The notes under the pieces are model-generated. The model was not told the DNA's origin, ran no database searches, and was given only the letters and a program-made list of their open reading frames with translations. A DNA stretch of 7,481 bases from VHBM01 sp052386635 (lineage in GTDB: Archaea > Thermoproteota > Nitrososphaeria > Nitrososphaerales > Nitrosopumilaceae): NCBI GenBank assembly GCA_052386635.1, contig JBQTJY010000132.1, positions 1-7,481 on the forward strand. The letters are read 5' to 3'. This document shows positions 1 to 5,376 of the stretch, one piece after another. The translations under genes were made by a program, and so were the position numbers. Numbering within the stretch: position 1 is the first letter of the stretch; every line of letters begins with the position of its first letter.

Positions 1-43
1 TTTTAAGAAATTCGATTTCCTTTTTGGTAAATGATACACTCAT
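1..43 (-). CDS. N-terminus of a gene cut by the left edge, possibly a PPOX/flavin-binding split-barrel protein
   Basis: An ATG on the minus strand (41-43) overlaps the stop codon of the upstream gene as ATGA and opens a frame of 14 codons to the window edge, reading MSVSFTKKEIEFLK. The ATGA overlap indicates translational coupling with the 40-324 gene. The FTKKEIEFLK stretch resembles the first helix of pyridoxamine-5'-phosphate-oxidase-like (PPOX, F420- or FMN-binding) proteins, but 14 residues are far too few to assign a family. That a gene starts here is fairly secure; its product is a guess. Confidence 0.5.
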   Translation of the reverse strand, partial: MSVSFTKKEIEFLK

Positions 44-324
44 TTGAAAATTTGTTCTCGTATATGTGGTATTTTCTTGTATATCATGTCTCTTACCTTG
101 ATTTGTTCTTCAATAGTGGGTATTTGGTTAGTAATTGTAGTCATCAATGCACTTGCCATGCCTAATCCCATTCCCATGATTAGGCCATAAACAAATTCTT
201 TTGGATCATTTACTTTGAGGGCTTCCTTATTTTGTTCAATTTCCTCAAGATGTGCTGGAATAGTTGCAGTTGCTCCTTGAATTGTTTGTTCAATAAGCTG
301 TTCTAACTGCTCATCAATATTCAT
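40..324 (-). CDS. Conserved-looking hypothetical protein, 94 aa
   Basis: I do not recognise this family. The protein begins MNIDEQLEQLIEQ. It has an acidic, helix-prone N-terminus (about residues 1-34), a glycine- and methionine-rich hydrophobic stretch (about 44-64, containing GLIMGMGLGM) that could be a membrane segment or a buried helix, and a charged C-terminal helix ending REQIFK. The start at 324 is preferred over an in-frame ATG 12 codons upstream (358-360) because a TATA-like element at 346-354 lies about 26 bases before 324, which suits a leaderless transcript, and would lie inside the longer reading. Its stop overlaps the next start as ATGA, so the two genes probably form an operon. 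It is divergent from the 411 gene. Confidence 0.7.
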   Translation of the reverse strand: MNIDEQLEQLIEQTIQGATATIPAHLEEIEQNKEALKVNDPKEFVYGLIMGMGLGMASALMTTITNQIPTIEEQIKVRDMIYKKIPHIREQIFK

Positions 325-345
325 GAAATTAATGAGACAATAACG

Positions 346-354
346 TCTATAAAG
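346..354 (-). promoter_or_regulatory. TATA-like box for the 40-324 gene
   Basis: The minus strand reads CTTTATAGA, centred about 26 bases upstream of the ATG at 324. This spacing places the transcription start at or next to the start codon (leaderless), which decides the start choice. Confidence 0.5.
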
Positions 355-379
355 ATGCATTCAAGTTATGCGATAATAC

Positions 380-389
380 TTTTAATTAA
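380..389 (+). promoter_or_regulatory. TATA-like box for the DUF2203/prenyltransferase pair
   Basis: TTTTAATTAA is centred about 26 bases before the ATG at 411. It lies in the short divergent intergenic region shared with the minus-strand gene at 324. Confidence 0.5.
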
Positions 390-410
390 CCATAATTTTC
401 GTACTAGCAT

Positions 411-812
411 ATGTTTACATATTTTACAATAGCCAGTGCAAACCAAGTGTTGCCAACAGTAATTGAAAAATTCAAAAAAATTCTTAAACAAAAAGACGAA
501 GTAATAAAAATTGAACAGGAACTTGAAGCATCACTTGTTACGCCAGGCACATTTGAAAATTATGTGATACTAAAGCAAAAGCTAAACTCTTCTGTTACAA
601 AACTTTACCAAGCAATTGAAGATCTTGAAAGTACAGGCGTTGTCATTAAAAGCATCGATGATGGACTGCTTGATTTTCCATCACAATGTTTTGATGATGA
701 AGTATGGCTGTGTTGGAAATATGGTGAAACTGAAATTAAATTTTGGCATGAGAAAGATTCTGGATTCAATGGAAGAAAACCAATCAGTGTAAGTAATGAG
801 TCACTAGTATAA
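411..812 (+). CDS. DUF2203 family protein
   Basis: This 133-residue protein of unknown function matches the DUF2203 pattern as I know it. It has an N-terminal YFTIASANQVLP motif (residues 4-15), a helical, probably coiled-coil middle (about 16-75), then GVVIKSIDDGLLDFPS (76-91), and a C-terminal signature LCWKYGETEIKFWHE (100-114) followed by GFNGRKPI (118-125). The length is normal for the family. It appears soluble, with no signal peptide or membrane segment. The stop overlaps the next start by one base (TAATG), so it is probably translated together with the prenyltransferase. That suggests, but does not show, a link to quinone or membrane metabolism. No biochemical role is established for the family to my knowledge. 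Confidence 0.85.
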   Translation: MFTYFTIASANQVLPTVIEKFKKILKQKDEVIKIEQELEASLVTPGTFENYVILKQKLNSSVTKLYQAIEDLESTGVVIKSIDDGLLDFPSQCFDDEVWLCWKYGETEIKFWHEKDSGFNGRKPISVSNESLV

Positions 813-1714
813 TGTTATCAGCTTGGATTCGAGTAATTAGAATTAGATTTCTTTTATCATCTGTCATTGCAGTATCTGTAGGGCTTGCCATTATCTGGTG
901 GCAGACAAACCAAATTGATTTCTTACATGCCATCTTGACATTTGGAGGAGTACTTGCACTTCATGCAAGTGTTGATCTACTCAATGATTATTGGGACTTT
1001 AAACGCGGAATTGACTTGCAAACACAACGCACAAAAATAAGTGGTGGAACTGGTGTGCTTCCTGAAGGGCTACTTGAGCCATCACAAGTGTACAAGGCTG
1101 GGATTTTATTTCTAATACTTGGGTCTTTGGTTGGAAGTTATTTTATCATTATAGATGGAATAATAATTGCTATTCTTCTTGCATTTGCTGTATTATCTAT
1201 CTACTTTTACTCTACTAAAATTGTTGATTCAGGGCTGGCTGAATTTTTTGTAGCAGTTAAAGGCACAGTGATTGTTCTTGGCACTTATTTTATTCAGTCA
1301 TCGCAAATAACCACTACTTCTATTATGGGCGGTATTGCAATTGGAGTTTTATCATCTCTTGTTCTTTTTATTACTTCATTTCCTGATCATGACGCAGACA
1401 AAGCAAAAGGAAGACGAACTTTGGTTATACTTCTTGGTAAGAAAAAAGCAACTAGCGTTTACTGGATATTTCCAACAATCTGCTATTCTATGATTGGGAT
1501 TGGTGTTGCACTTGAAGCCTTTCCAATATCTTGTTTACTTGTGTTTCTAACATTGCCAATTTTAATTAAAAGTGGAAAAACACTGAGATATAGTTTTGAT
1601 GATATACAAAAATTATTACCAATTATGAATTCTACTCTTTTGTATAGTAGATTAACTGGATTACTTTTTGTGTTAGTTTTTATTTTTAGTGGTGTTTACA
1701 AATTACCGCAATAA
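812..1714 (+). CDS. UbiA-family prenyltransferase, MenA-like
   Basis: This integral membrane enzyme should transfer a polyprenyl group from its diphosphate to an aromatic acceptor; the MenA branch does this on 1,4-dihydroxy-2-naphthoate in menaquinone synthesis. The 300 residues contain about eight or nine hydrophobic segments. The first Mg-diphosphate motif is NDYWDFKRGID (residues 58-68), followed by SGGTGVLPEG (77-86), the glycine-rich stretch typical of MenA-like rather than archaeal lipid (DGGGP synthase) members. The second aspartate motif is DHDADKAKGRRTL (192-204). Ammonia-oxidising archaea are known to make menaquinones, which agrees with this role, but the acceptor cannot be fixed from sequence. 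The start overlaps the DUF2203 stop (TAATG), so translation is likely coupled. Confidence 0.85.
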   Translation: MLSAWIRVIRIRFLLSSVIAVSVGLAIIWWQTNQIDFLHAILTFGGVLALHASVDLLNDYWDFKRGIDLQTQRTKISGGTGVLPEGLLEPSQVYKAGILFLILGSLVGSYFIIIDGIIIAILLAFAVLSIYFYSTKIVDSGLAEFFVAVKGTVIVLGTYFIQSSQITTTSIMGGIAIGVLSSLVLFITSFPDHDADKAKGRRTLVILLGKKKATSVYWIFPTICYSMIGIGVALEAFPISCLLVFLTLPILIKSGKTLRYSFDDIQKLLPIMNSTLLYSRLTGLLFVLVFIFSGVYKLPQ

Positions 1715-1732
1715 AATAATTTTAAAATTATT
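1715..1732. terminator. Perfect 18-bp AT palindrome between convergent genes, possible bidirectional terminator
   Basis: AATAATTTTAAAATTATT is a perfect palindrome starting directly after the prenyltransferase stop codon. It has no GC and no loop as a hairpin, so it is not a classical intrinsic terminator. Oligo-T tracts on either strand are the usual archaeal termination signal. It sits between two converging genes, where a shared terminator is expected. Confidence 0.35.
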
Positions 1733-1740
1733 GATCTAAG

Positions 1741-1746
1741 AAAAAA
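1741..1746 (-). terminator. Oligo-T tract after the H1-like gene
   Basis: Six A residues on the plus strand (T6 on the minus strand) begin about 15 bases downstream of the H1-like stop. Oligo-T runs terminate archaeal transcription; the assignment rests on position alone. Confidence 0.35.
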
Positions 1747-1761
1747 GAATTAAAGAAGCGA

Positions 1762-1959
1762 CTATCGTCGTCTCCTTTTAGCAGATTTTTTCTTGCCGCC
1801 ACTTCGCTTTCGTCTTCTTGCGGCTTTTAGTGCAGCTGCTCGACGTCTTCGTCTTGATGCAGCGGCTTTTCTTGCTGCTGCTTTTAGCGCTGCGTTTCTC
1901 TTTCTAGTACGTGCAGCTTTCTTTGCTGCTGCACTTCGTTTAGCTCTTGATGTTGCCAT
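1762..1959 (-). CDS. Histone H1-like, Ala/Lys/Arg-rich basic protein
   Basis: This 65-residue protein contains 21 Ala, 19 Arg and 12 Lys and no acidic or aromatic residue, so nearly half its residues are positively charged. It has a degenerate repeat: AALKAA at residues 23-28 and again at 42-47, each flanked by Arg/Lys blocks. The C-terminus is GGKKKSAKRRRR. The composition matches low-complexity DNA-compacting proteins such as histone H1 tails and bacterial HC1/HC2-like proteins; similarity of composition does not prove descent. A role in coating nucleic acid is inferred. The opposite strand is also open here, but its translation is an implausible mirror (Ala/Phe/Leu-rich). The gene converges with the prenyltransferase and has its own upstream region from 1960. 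Confidence 0.75.
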   Translation of the reverse strand: MATSRAKRSAAAKKAARTRKRNAALKAAARKAAASRRRRRAAALKAARRRKRSGGKKKSAKRRRR

Positions 1960-1986
1960 TATTTTTGAAAGTGGAATCTCATACGC

Positions 1987-1994
1987 ATTATATG
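1987..1994 (-). promoter_or_regulatory. Possible TATA-like box for the H1-like gene
   Basis: The minus strand reads ATATAATG, roughly 31 bases before the ATG at 1959. That would leave a leader of only a few bases. The match is weak and this call is tentative. Confidence 0.3.
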
Positions 1995-2080
1995 GTACAA
2001 GTCACGACTTTTTACGTTATTAATGGAATTTTTTACAGTAGTTTTTTTTTGCAAAACACAAATCAAATCAACAAAAAATG

Positions 2081-2098
2081 CGATCATAAAACTGATCG
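2081..2098. repeat. Inverted repeat CGATCA-N6-TGATCG
   Basis: Six-base perfect arms (2081-2086 and 2093-2098) are separated by TAAAAC. The 18-base span with about 12 bases between arm centres is the size expected of a dimeric HTH regulator site. It lies about 95 bases before the aldo/keto reductase start. Confidence 0.4.
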
Positions 2099-2138
2099 AT
2101 GTCTGTTAATTCAATAATTTTCTAATTTTATTTGCAAC

Positions 2139-2156
2139 ACAGATTCTGTAATCTGT
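2139..2156. repeat. Inverted repeat ACAGATT-N4-AATCTGT
   Basis: Seven-base perfect arms (2139-2145 and 2150-2156) flank CTGT. It sits just upstream of the putative TATA element at 2163-2169, a position suited to an operator or activator site. As RNA it could form a short 7-bp hairpin. Confidence 0.45.
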
Positions 2157-2162
2157 CTCTAC

Positions 2163-2169
2163 ACATAAA
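2163..2169 (+). promoter_or_regulatory. Possible TATA-like box for the aldo/keto reductase
   Basis: CATAAAT is centred about 28 bases before the ATG at 2194, suiting a leaderless transcript. The element is a weak TATA match; an alternative AT-rich stretch lies near 2111-2133. Confidence 0.35.
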
Positions 2170-2193
2170 TCGCGTCTTTTTCTACTCTCATTA

Positions 2194-3294
2194 ATGATTA
2201 AAGGATACTCTACACTGGAAGGAACAACAAATTTTGCAAAAAAAAGCACGGCAAATCAAGAAAACTTTCGTAAAATACAGAATCTGACACTATCAAACGT
2301 TGGAATTGGAACATATCTAGGTAATCCTGACTCAAATACAGATACACGTGTTGAAAATGCAGTAAAACAATCAATTTTAGCTGGAATAAATGTCATTGAT
2401 ACTGCAATCAACTACCGTTTTCAAAAGGCAGAAAGATCAGTAGGAAAAGCCATTGCGTCATTAATTAGTGAAGGAAAGATTAACAGAGATGAGATATTCA
2501 TTAGCACAAAAAATGGTTATGTTACAAATGATGGAGACATAAACGAAGATTTATGGTCATATGTTAATCGAGAATACGTAAAAACTGGCATAATAAAACC
2601 AAACGACATTTCTTCTGGATATCATTGTATGACGGTTCCATATCTTGAGGACCAGCTTAACCGTAGTAGAAAAAATCTGAATCTAGATTGCATTGATCTA
2701 ATCTATCTGCATAATGCAGTAGAAGGCCAAATTCAAGATATCACAAAAACACAATTTATGGAAAATCTAAAAAGTGTTTTTGAGTTTTATGAATCACAAA
2801 GACAAAAAGGAACTATCAAATTCTATGGTCTGGCTACATGGGATTGTTTTAGAGTACAGAAAGATGATCCACAATTTCTGTCTTTATTTGATGTTTTAGA
2901 ATTAGCAAAACAGGTAGGTGGTGACAACCATGGTTTTAGATTTATACAATTACCGTTTAACATGTACCTTGATCAGGCATATATGTTAAAAAATCAACAA
3001 GTAAATGGAAAAGACGCGTCGATTTTAGAAGCTGCCAAACTTTACAACATTGGTGTATTTACTAGTGTGCCATTGATGCAAGGTAAATTGCTAGAAGCAG
3101 GTGTGATTCCAGAATTTGATAATCTAAAACCGTCCTTGAGATGTTTGCAGTTTATACGCTCAACACCGGGTGTGTTAGCTCCGCTTGTTGGACATAAACT
3201 AGAATCACATGTTAGGGAAAATTTAGAAATCATGAAAGTTTCTCCAATATCAGAAAATCATTTTGATGAGTTGGTAAAAAAATTGACATCATAA
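2194..3294 (+). CDS. Aldo/keto reductase
   Basis: This is an NAD(P)H-dependent carbonyl reductase of the TIM-barrel aldo/keto reductase superfamily; the substrate is unknown. At 366 residues it is somewhat longer than the usual 270-340. A roughly 30-residue N-terminal extension precedes the first barrel strand (LTLSNVGIGTYLG, 31-43). The catalytic tetrad appears intact: D69 in NVIDTAINY, Y74, K106 in FISTKNG and H173 in LIYLHN. The later barrel includes FYGLATWD (210-217), FIQLPFNMY (250-258) and the C-terminal APLVGHK (329-335), near the cofactor phosphate-binding region. There is no signal peptide, so it is cytoplasmic. It has no close operon partner. Start choice is not tested by other in-frame ATGs, since the next methionine is residue 146. 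Confidence 0.88.
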   Translation: MIKGYSTLEGTTNFAKKSTANQENFRKIQNLTLSNVGIGTYLGNPDSNTDTRVENAVKQSILAGINVIDTAINYRFQKAERSVGKAIASLISEGKINRDEIFISTKNGYVTNDGDINEDLWSYVNREYVKTGIIKPNDISSGYHCMTVPYLEDQLNRSRKNLNLDCIDLIYLHNAVEGQIQDITKTQFMENLKSVFEFYESQRQKGTIKFYGLATWDCFRVQKDDPQFLSLFDVLELAKQVGGDNHGFRFIQLPFNMYLDQAYMLKNQQVNGKDASILEAAKLYNIGVFTSVPLMQGKLLEAGVIPEFDNLKPSLRCLQFIRSTPGVLAPLVGHKLESHVRENLEIMKVSPISENHFDELVKKLTS

Positions 3295-3309
3295 TCTACT
3301 GTCAGTATG

Positions 3310-3320
3310 TATAAATATAA
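3310..3320 (+). promoter_or_regulatory. TATA box for the YHS-domain gene
   Basis: TATAAATATAA is centred about 24 bases before the GTG at 3339. This strong match implies leaderless initiation at GTG and supports the small gene being real. Confidence 0.6.
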
Positions 3321-3338
3321 AAAATTAGGCTGAAAGTT

Positions 3339-3494
3339 GTGCCAGTTGATCCTGTATGTGGAATTGAGCTTGATGAAAGCTTGGCACTAGTCCATGAGCA
3401 TGATGGAAAAAAATATTATTTTTGTTGCAATGGATGTAGACGCATTTTTGTAAAAAAACCAGGAAAATGGAAAAAAAATGCTCAAACAGGATAG
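3339..3494 (+). CDS. Small YHS-domain metal-binding protein, GTG start
   Basis: A 51-codon frame starting with GTG encodes VPVDPVCGIELDES at its N-terminus and YYFCCNGCRRIF in the middle. This is the YHS-domain pattern: a DPVCG motif, then a YYFC-x3-C block and a following proline (P41). Candidate metal ligands are C7, C29, C30 and C33, with H19 and H21 nearby. YHS domains are related to TRASH metal-binding domains and occur in metal-handling proteins such as copper ATPases; here the domain stands alone and the metal is unknown. An in-frame stop at 3318-3320 rules out a long upstream extension, and no ATG is available. The 3' end overlaps the minus-strand AsnB-like gene by 13 bases. Confidence 0.85.
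   Translation: MPVDPVCGIELDESLALVHEHDGKKYYFCCNGCRRIFVKKPGKWKKNAQTG
3471..3478 (-). terminator. Oligo-T tract after the AsnB-like gene
   Basis: Eight A residues on the plus strand give T8 on the minus strand, beginning three bases after the AsnB-like stop, with a further T7 at 3452-3458. They could end the minus transcript, yet on the plus strand they encode the Lys-rich tail of the YHS protein. Confidence 0.35.
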
Positions 3495-4435
3495 CTTCCA
3501 CACATACGACAAAATTTTGAATTCTCATCTATAGAATACTGACAGAATGAACACTTTCGTGGTAAAACATGAAGTGTATGTGGCGGTTCATAATATTTTC
3601 TATAGACAGTGTAGTAGTGTAAAGATTCCTTTGTTCTAATCTTAACTTTGTCTGCGCTTTGAATTTCTTTTGTTTTTATATTAAACATCTCATCTGAGAT
3701 TAATGAGTCAAACAAAGCTACAAGCCCAGATGTGCCTGACCCATCTTGCATCGGAGATTTGTCTCTCCAGACAACTGATTTTGGAATTTTTTGCTCATAT
3801 GTTTTACGTAGAATCCACTTTCCATATTTTTTACCATCTTCGTCTCTAATCTTCATATTTATTGGCAGATTTTCTGCAAATTTTCTTACCTTGCTATCTA
3901 GAAACGGGGATTCTACCTTGATTCCAAGTGCGGTACCAATCTTTTCTGTCGGAAAATGCATTATTTTCCAAATACGTTCAAGATCTTTTTGTGCGTCATA
4001 GTCATTTTTTCTTAGTAAAAAATTATACCCTGCAAAGAGCTCATCTGCCCCATCTCCAGTAATTATGCTTGTAAAGCCTTTTTCCTTAGCCACATTTAGT
4101 GCAATATACATAACAATTGCATTTCTAATCTCAATATCATTGAAAATTTTCAAAATCTTTATGGTATCTTCGATTCCCTTTAGAAGTTCTTCAGTAGTTA
4201 CAGTTTTTAGATACAATTTAAAATCAAAATTTTTTGCAATCATCTGACAATAAGTTAGATCAGTTGCGACAAAGTCCTTTGCGATTATTGCAATAGGTGT
4301 GATAATTTTTCCTTTAAGATAATACGCAAGTATACTACTATCAAGACCTCCTGAAAGAGAAATACACTCTGATCTGCAGTTTAAGGTGACCTCTTTAAGA
4401 AGATCATATATCTCAGAAGAAAAATTTTCCAACAT
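3482..4435 (-). CDS. Stand-alone asparagine synthase-like ATP pyrophosphatase with C-terminal zinc ribbon
   Basis: The 317 residues correspond to the C-terminal synthetase domain of class-B asparagine synthetase, which adenylates a carboxylate and then amidates it. The PP-loop SGGLDSS is at 28-34, ITGDGADELFAGY at 125-137, ESPFLD at 175-180 and WRDKSPMQDGSGT at 223-235. The N-terminal glutaminase domain with its Cys nucleophile is absent, so nitrogen would come from free ammonia or a partner protein. After residue 290 a Cys4 zinc ribbon is added (C295-x2-C298, C309-x2-C312), not part of the AsnB family. Asparagine formation is therefore possible but unproven; RNA modification or amidation of another substrate are alternatives. 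It is monocistronic, and its stop lies inside the convergent YHS gene. Confidence 0.85.
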   Translation of the reverse strand: MLENFSSEIYDLLKEVTLNCRSECISLSGGLDSSILAYYLKGKIITPIAIIAKDFVATDLTYCQMIAKNFDFKLYLKTVTTEELLKGIEDTIKILKIFNDIEIRNAIVMYIALNVAKEKGFTSIITGDGADELFAGYNFLLRKNDYDAQKDLERIWKIMHFPTEKIGTALGIKVESPFLDSKVRKFAENLPINMKIRDEDGKKYGKWILRKTYEQKIPKSVVWRDKSPMQDGSGTSGLVALFDSLISDEMFNIKTKEIQSADKVKIRTKESLHYYTVYRKYYEPPHTLHVLPRKCSFCQYSIDENSKFCRMCGSYPV

Positions 4436-4453
4436 TTCTAATTCAATGCAGTC

Positions 4454-4461
4454 AAATTAAG
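4454..4461 (-). promoter_or_regulatory. Possible TATA-like box for the AsnB-like gene
   Basis: The minus strand reads CTTAATTT, centred about 22 bases before the ATG at 4435. This is slightly short for leaderless spacing, so the call is tentative. It overlaps the first copy of a 10-base repeat (4449-4458). Confidence 0.3.
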
Positions 4462-4555
4462 TTTTGATCTTGTTATTATGTTAGCTTCAGCTATGAATTC
4501 AGTCAAATTGTGTCTAACTAGAATTTTCCTATAGTTCATTGTTTTGATTAGTAGC

Positions 4556-4567
4556 TTTAAATATTTT
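4556..4567 (+). promoter_or_regulatory. TATA box for the HTH regulator
   Basis: TTTAAATATTTT is centred about 25 bases before the ATG at 4586. It supports leaderless initiation there and argues against a TTG start at 4544, which lies upstream of this box. Confidence 0.55.
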
Positions 4568-4585
4568 AGAAATTACATTGCATAC

Positions 4586-5002
4586 ATGTTACTTCCAGCA
4601 GAAATTGAATCAAAAACATTAATTCCTGCACTTCGAGCAATTTTGGCAAAAAAACTAGCAGAGACTCACAAAATTAGAGAAGACGAAATCTCAAAAATGT
4701 TGGGCGTTACCCAAGCTGCAATAAGTAACTATATCAGAGGTACACGAGGGGATCCAAAACTAATTTCAAAATTATTATCTGAAGAGCAAGTTGCAAAGAT
4801 GATCGATGAGATTAGTGACAACCTTGCATCAAACATGGCGTACACTCCAGCAAGTCTTTCAAAATTTATTGGATTGTGTAATTATATCAAATCAAGTTTG
4901 CTAATTTGTGACATACATCACAATTTAGAATCCCATATAGACGAAACTATATGCAAAGAATGTGAAAATATGCTTTTAAAAGGACCAGGAAGCGTATACT
5001 AG
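4586..5002 (+). CDS. Archaeal HTH (XRE-like) transcriptional regulator
   Basis: This 138-residue protein resembles the archaeal regulator group I know as COG2522. It begins MLLPAEIESKTLIPALRAILAKKL, then has a helix-turn-helix at about residues 32-56 with the hallmark ISKMLGVTQAAISNYIRGTRG. The C-terminal half (57-138) is helical and carries C98, C108, H111/H112, H117 and a C123-x2-C126 pair, which could bind a metal or act as a redox sensor. Some archaeal relatives are fused to a ThiN thiamine-phosphate domain; that is absent here. The ATG at 4586 is chosen because a TATA box sits 25 bases upstream. The target genes are unknown; the divergent AsnB-like gene is an obvious candidate by position only. 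It converges with the Alba-like gene five bases away. Confidence 0.8.
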   Translation: MLLPAEIESKTLIPALRAILAKKLAETHKIREDEISKMLGVTQAAISNYIRGTRGDPKLISKLLSEEQVAKMIDEISDNLASNMAYTPASLSKFIGLCNYIKSSLLICDIHHNLESHIDETICKECENMLLKGPGSVY

Positions 5003-5007
5003 AATTT

Positions 5008-5376
5008 TCATTTTGATAAAATAATCTCAATTGTTGAAAGCATTTTTCCTATGCCATCTGGAATCTCACTATCTACTGTAATGTTTTGAATTCGTGAATT
5101 TCCTTTCAACATCTTTTCTGTTATTATATTTGCTACTGCAACTGCAGTTGGAATCGTAGTTCCTTTTGCTTTAATAATGACATCGCCTGCTTTTCCAAAC
5201 AGTTCCATTACCTCAAGCACATTTTTCATGACATTTTCATTACGAATAATAAAAACATTTTTGTGAAAACCTGCTTTTTCATCCGTTATAATCGATGTAA
5301 CTGCTAGATCCATATCTGCCATGAGCAATTTACCACGAGAATTTTTTCTTTTAAATTTTATCGATGATTCATCCAT
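5008..5376 (-). CDS. Alba-family nucleic-acid-binding protein (divergent paralogue)
   Basis: An Alba domain occupies about residues 38-122: NVFIIRNENVMKNVLEVMEL, then DVIIKAKGTTIPTAV (65-79), VANIITEKML (81-90), IQNITVDSE (96-104) and the closing strand STIEIILSK. A basic extension of about 37 residues (KFKRKNSRGK) precedes it, making 122 residues against about 90-100 for typical Alba. Aligned from memory with Sulfolobus Alba, the DNA-contacting and acetylated pair K16/K17 is replaced by N46/E47, and R42/R44 by K71/T73. It may therefore favour RNA or a different DNA mode. Its start overlaps the rpoK stop by one base (TAATG on the minus strand), so it is translationally coupled to rpoK, suggesting a role tied to transcription or RNA. 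Confidence 0.82.
   Translation of the reverse strand: MDESSIKFKRKNSRGKLLMADMDLAVTSIITDEKAGFHKNVFIIRNENVMKNVLEVMELFGKAGDVIIKAKGTTIPTAVAVANIITEKMLKGNSRIQNITVDSEIPDGIGKMLSTIEIILSK

Larger units (their letters stand above)
1960..2193. other. Intergenic region between the H1-like gene and the aldo/keto reductase
   Basis: At 234 bases this is the longest gap in the window. It carries the divergent promoters of both neighbours, a T10 run near 2042-2050 and two perfect inverted repeats (2081-2098 and 2139-2156). I see no tRNA, C/D-box RNA or convincing short coding frame in it. Confidence 0.6.

Noticed and set aside
325..360. N-terminal extension of the 40-324 gene to an ATG at 358-360
   Set aside because: The extension (MHLYRRYCLINF) would cover the TATA-like element at 346-354, which is correctly spaced for the ATG at 324.
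1793..2023. Plus-strand frame of 76 codons opposite the H1-like gene
   Set aside because: Its Ala/Leu/Phe/Arg composition is the mirror of the Lys/Arg/Ala codons on the other strand, and it has no recognisable domain or promoter.
2042..2050. T-run in the 1960-2193 gap considered as the terminator of a plus-strand small RNA
   Set aside because: No upstream promoter or stable GC-containing stem was visible on the plus strand, so an RNA gene cannot be supported.
3042..3233. Minus-strand frame of 63 codons inside the aldo/keto reductase
   Set aside because: It lies wholly antisense to a clear enzyme gene with intact motifs and resembles no family.
3325..3528. Minus-strand frame of 67 codons over the YHS gene and AsnB-like 3' end
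   Set aside because: It is antisense to the YHS motifs and out of frame with the AsnB-like zinc ribbon, and it shows no domain.
3732..4247. Plus-strand frames inside the AsnB-like gene
   Set aside because: They are antisense to a well-supported PP-loop protein and hydrophobic only because of complementary codon composition.
4544..4585. TTG start 14 codons upstream of the HTH regulator ATG
   Set aside because: It lies upstream of a TATA box that is ideally placed for the ATG at 4586, and the family's N-terminal pattern begins at that ATG.
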